Positions 8,417 through 10,464 of a DNA stretch of 10,464 nucleotides are shown here, in pieces. The DNA comes from Spirosomataceae bacterium (GTDB lineage Bacteria; Bacteroidota; Bacteroidia; Cytophagales; Spirosomataceae). The notes beneath the pieces are model-generated. The model did not search any database. It was not told where the DNA came from and saw nothing but the letters and a program-made list of their open reading frames with translations. The translations under genes and the position numbers were made by a program. The stretch covers positions 1 through 10,464 of the forward strand of contig JALOLW010000097.1 of assembly GCA_025455795.1 (NCBI GenBank), in the 5' to 3' direction. The first letter of the stretch is position 1. Each line of letters starts with the position of its first letter.

Positions 8417-9875
8417 CCCACTTCCAATCTTTACCGATAATCAACTCCGTTTTGAGACCTTGAGCAATGAGAAAATCGCGTGTTTGCTCACTGCTCATTT
8501 TTTTGGCAGGAAGCTCGTCGGCGTTGGCGAGGGCAAAAAGCAGCATTGCCGTAAAACGCACCCCGTTGAGCATTTCGTCGCGCTTGATGAGGTCGAAGCG
8601 GTCGCAGTCGGCGTGGTAGCAGCCAAACACTTTGGGGTCGTGTCGAGCAGCGGGCGCGCCCGTGGGAATACCTTCTATCATAAACGGCTGGTGGTCAGAG
8701 TGTAACCCCGCTCGACTGCTTACTGCGTTGGCAAAACCGCCATCCACTTTCTTGATTTGCTCGCCCACTGCTTTGAAAAACGGAATCATTTCGTCGCGGC
8801 CACCTACGCCCATGCCATAGACGTTGTTGGTCATGTCGAGATTCATCATGTATTTTACGCGGTCGAGTTGCTTGGCTTTGATGTATTCTTTCACGACGTG
8901 CCGCGAGCCGAGCAGCCCTTGTTCTTCTCCCATAAACAACACAAAATCAATGGTGCGTTTGGGCTTGATTTTCAAGGCTTTGAATGCCCGTGCAATGTCC
9001 ATAATCGTAAACGAACCGAGGCCGTTGTCAGACGCGCCCGTGGCCAAATCCCACGAATCCAAATGCCCTCCTACCACGATGCGGTCGTCAGATTTGCCTT
9101 TGAGCGTCGCTATCACATTGCGGGCTTTGACCTTTCGGCTGATGTTGTGCATGTCAATGATGGCGTGCAAATCAGTATCTACTTTGACCCAACTCCTGAT
9201 TTCTTCGCCGCTTTCTTTGGAGATATTGACGGCAGGAATCGAAATCAACGCCCCCGTCACCGAGGCCGTCCCGGTGAGTAGTACGTTGTTGGGAATCTGA
9301 TTGACGGTAATGATGGCCGTGGCCCCATATTTGATGGCCAGAGCCGTTTTTTCGGAACGATGAAGGTTTTTTTGGCCAGGTTTTGGGTTCGTCAAACCGA
9401 TATTGACCAGCGCGATTTTGCCTTTGATTTTATCTTTCACCGCCTCAAAATCCTCTTGCAAGCCGTTGCCAACGTCTATAATCGGCCCGTTGACCCGTGC
9501 TTGTACGGGCGAGTGCGCCAAAGCCACTACGGGAACACTGCGAAAATTATCGCTTTTGTTGGGGACGATTTCGAGCGTAACGGTGTCGCGCATCCACGCC
9601 TCTACCTCAAACGGTTGGTATTTGACATCCAAATAGCCGTATTTTTTGAGCAGATTGAACGAATAGGCTTCTGCTTTGGCGCCGTTGGTACTACCCGTGA
9701 GCCGATGCCCGATGGTCGAAGTAGCTTCGCGGAGTGTTTCGTAGGCACGGCTATTTTTGACTACCTCCGTGTTGATTTCTTGAAAATCTTCCACAAAGTC
9801 ATCGTCACGCCGAGAAGCCATCAACAACAACACAGCAGTACTAACGAAAAAAGGAAAAAGGGGGTTTGTTTTCAT
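8409..9875 (-). CDS. Exported M28 family zinc metallopeptidase with PA domain
   Basis: Probable secreted or periplasmic di-zinc aminopeptidase/carboxypeptidase of MEROPS family M28, trimming peptides for nutrition or turnover. The 488-residue product starts with a Sec-type signal (about 1-22: Lys2, then a hydrophobic run to LLLMAS). No lipobox cysteine is seen, so it is not an evident lipoprotein. A PA (protease-associated) domain covers about 125-235. The catalytic domain follows, with GGHLDSWDLATGASDNGLG at 269-287 (H271; D283 bridging), MGEEQGLLGS at 315-324 (E317 base, E318 ligand), NLDMTNN at 345-351 (D347) and YHADCD at 420-425 (H421). All expected ligands are present. The start is set at ATG 9875. 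The frame is open to 9926, but the 17 extra residues would precede the signal peptide and overlap the upstream gene. The ABC ATPase gene ends 19 bp upstream on the same strand, so the two are probably one transcript. The stop codon lies in a tandem repeat. Confidence 0.93.
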   Translation of the reverse strand: MKTNPLFPFFVSTAVLLLMASRRDDDFVEDFQEINTEVVKNSRAYETLREATSTIGHRLTGSTNGAKAEAYSFNLLKKYGYLDVKYQPFEVEAWMRDTVTLEIVPNKSDNFRSVPVVALAHSPVQARVNGPIIDVGNGLQEDFEAVKDKIKGKIALVNIGLTNPKPGQKNLHRSEKTALAIKYGATAIITVNQIPNNVLLTGTASVTGALISIPAVNISKESGEEIRSWVKVDTDLHAIIDMHNISRKVKARNVIATLKGKSDDRIVVGGHLDSWDLATGASDNGLGSFTIMDIARAFKALKIKPKRTIDFVLFMGEEQGLLGSRHVVKEYIKAKQLDRVKYMMNLDMTNNVYGMGVGGRDEMIPFFKAVGEQIKKVDGGFANAVSSRAGLHSDHQPFMIEGIPTGAPAARHDPKVFGCYHADCDRFDLIKRDEMLNGVRFTAMLLFALANADELPAKKMSSEQTRDFLIAQGLKTELIIGKDWKWGE

Positions 9876-9894
9876 TGTTGGGGGATAAAATAAA

Positions 9895-10464
9895 CTATGA
9901 CAAATGCACTTGATTGGCAAAAACATCTTTGAGGCGTTGGTCGTGGGTCACTACTACCAAACTCGCCCCGATTTTTTCCGACTGATTTTGAAGCAGTTGA
10001 ACCACTTTTTGGCAATTGTCATCGTCCAGGTTAGAGGTAGGTTCGTCGGCCAATATCACCGAGGGGTTGTTCATCAATGCCCGCGCGATGCTCACCCGCT
10101 GCTGCTCACCTTGGCTGAGTTGGTGCGTTTTTTTGGGCAAATGCTCCCCAAATCCCAACTGTTCGGCGAGGGCTTTCGCCTTGCCTTTGTCTTGATTTTT
10201 TTGGGCCAAATAATTGGACAACAGCAGATTGTCCAACACACTCAACGAACTCACAAAATGGGGTTTTTGATAGACAATGCCTATTTGTTCGGCTCGCACT
10301 TGGGCGGCTTGGGCCACCGAAAGCGGCGCGATGTCTTGGTCATTGATAAGAATTTGGCCGCCTTGTGGCCGTAGTAGCAGAGCCATCAGGTGCAGCAGGG
10401 TGGTTTTGCCTTTGCCAGATTGACCCAAAATCAACAACGCCTCGCGGTCTTGGCACACTATATC
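9895..10464 (-). CDS. ABC transporter ATP-binding protein, LolD/MacB type, 5' end cut off by the window
   Basis: ATPase subunit of an ABC system of the LolD/MacB/FtsE group, which work with FtsX-like permeases on lipoprotein release, efflux or envelope processes. Only 189 residues lie in the window; the frame is still open at the right edge, so about 25-35 N-terminal residues are missing (family lengths are about 220). Seen, numbered from the edge: Walker [10 protein letters not shown] (14-22), Q-loop glutamine Q66 in VYQKPHF, signature LSQGEQQR (116-123, a variant of LSGGQ), Walker B VILADEP (136-142, catalytic E141), D-loop SNLD and switch histidine H174 in VTHD. The GTG at 10458 is not the start, since coding similarity continues to its left in the protein. 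The stop TAG is 19 bp before the M28 peptidase start, suggesting an operon. The partner permease is not in the window, so the transported substrate cannot be named. Confidence 0.88.
   Translation of the reverse strand, partial: DIVCQDREALLILGQSGKGKTTLLHLMALLLRPQGGQILINDQDIAPLSVAQAAQVRAEQIGIVYQKPHFVSSLSVLDNLLLSNYLAQKNQDKGKAKALAEQLGFGEHLPKKTHQLSQGEQQRVSIARALMNNPSVILADEPTSNLDDDNCQKVVQLLQNQSEKIGASLVVVTHDQRLKDVFANQVHLS

Noticed and set aside
9876..9926. Upstream ATG at 9926 for the M28 peptidase
   Set aside because: It would place 17 residues before a normal signal peptide and overlap the end of the ABC ATPase gene. ATG 9875 begins directly with Lys and a hydrophobic core.

Overview
The window looks like an ordinary chromosomal housekeeping segment from a member of the Bacteroidota, most likely a Cytophagales-type bacterium (inference). 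The reasons are a base composition near 50% GC (estimated by eye), A-rich rather than Shine-Dalgarno leaders in front of start codons, an exact Bacteroidota-type -7 box (TAnnTTTG) before pyrG, a DUF3127 protein (a family known mainly from Bacteroidota), and intergenic spaces carrying short palindromes. No rRNA, tRNA, CRISPR array, phage gene, transposase or complete insertion sequence was seen.

Layout, left to right. 1-123 is a leader with no recognisable gene. 124-1762 holds two tightly spaced + strand genes: a short Ppx/GppA phosphatase that starts at TTG, and a creatininase-family amidohydrolase 4 bp downstream. 1763-2028 is a spacer with a regularly spaced CACAGAG motif. 2029-4653 is full-length mutS (+). 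It converges on a zinc-independent quinone-oxidoreductase-like MDR dehydrogenase (4716-5663, -), and a perfect 16-bp-arm palindrome lies between the two stop codons. 5664-5999 is a divergent intergenic region that ends in the pyrG promoter. 6000-7658 is pyrG (CTP synthase, +), followed at 7733-8125 by a DUF3127 OB-fold-like protein with an SSB-like acidic tail. 8126-8408 is a repeat-rich convergent spacer with two hairpins and a four-copy 8-bp tandem repeat that runs into the stop codon of the next gene. 8409-9875 (-) is an exported M28 metallopeptidase. 9895-10464 (-) is the 3' part of a LolD/MacB-type ABC ATPase gene that runs off the right edge and is probably co-transcribed with the peptidase.

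How the genes work together: apart from the pairs ppx/creatininase, pyrG/DUF3127 and ABC ATPase/peptidase, the genes are functionally unrelated, as is usual for a core chromosome. MutS (mismatch repair), PyrG (CTP supply) and the SSB-like-tailed DUF3127 protein all touch DNA or nucleotide metabolism, but nothing in the sequence shows a shared system. I found no convincing new multi-gene system. The more interesting signals are non-coding: a palindrome family present twice (4676-4708 and 8131-8178), other repeats in the spacers, and a REP-like hairpin that appears to have been absorbed into the mutS reading frame.
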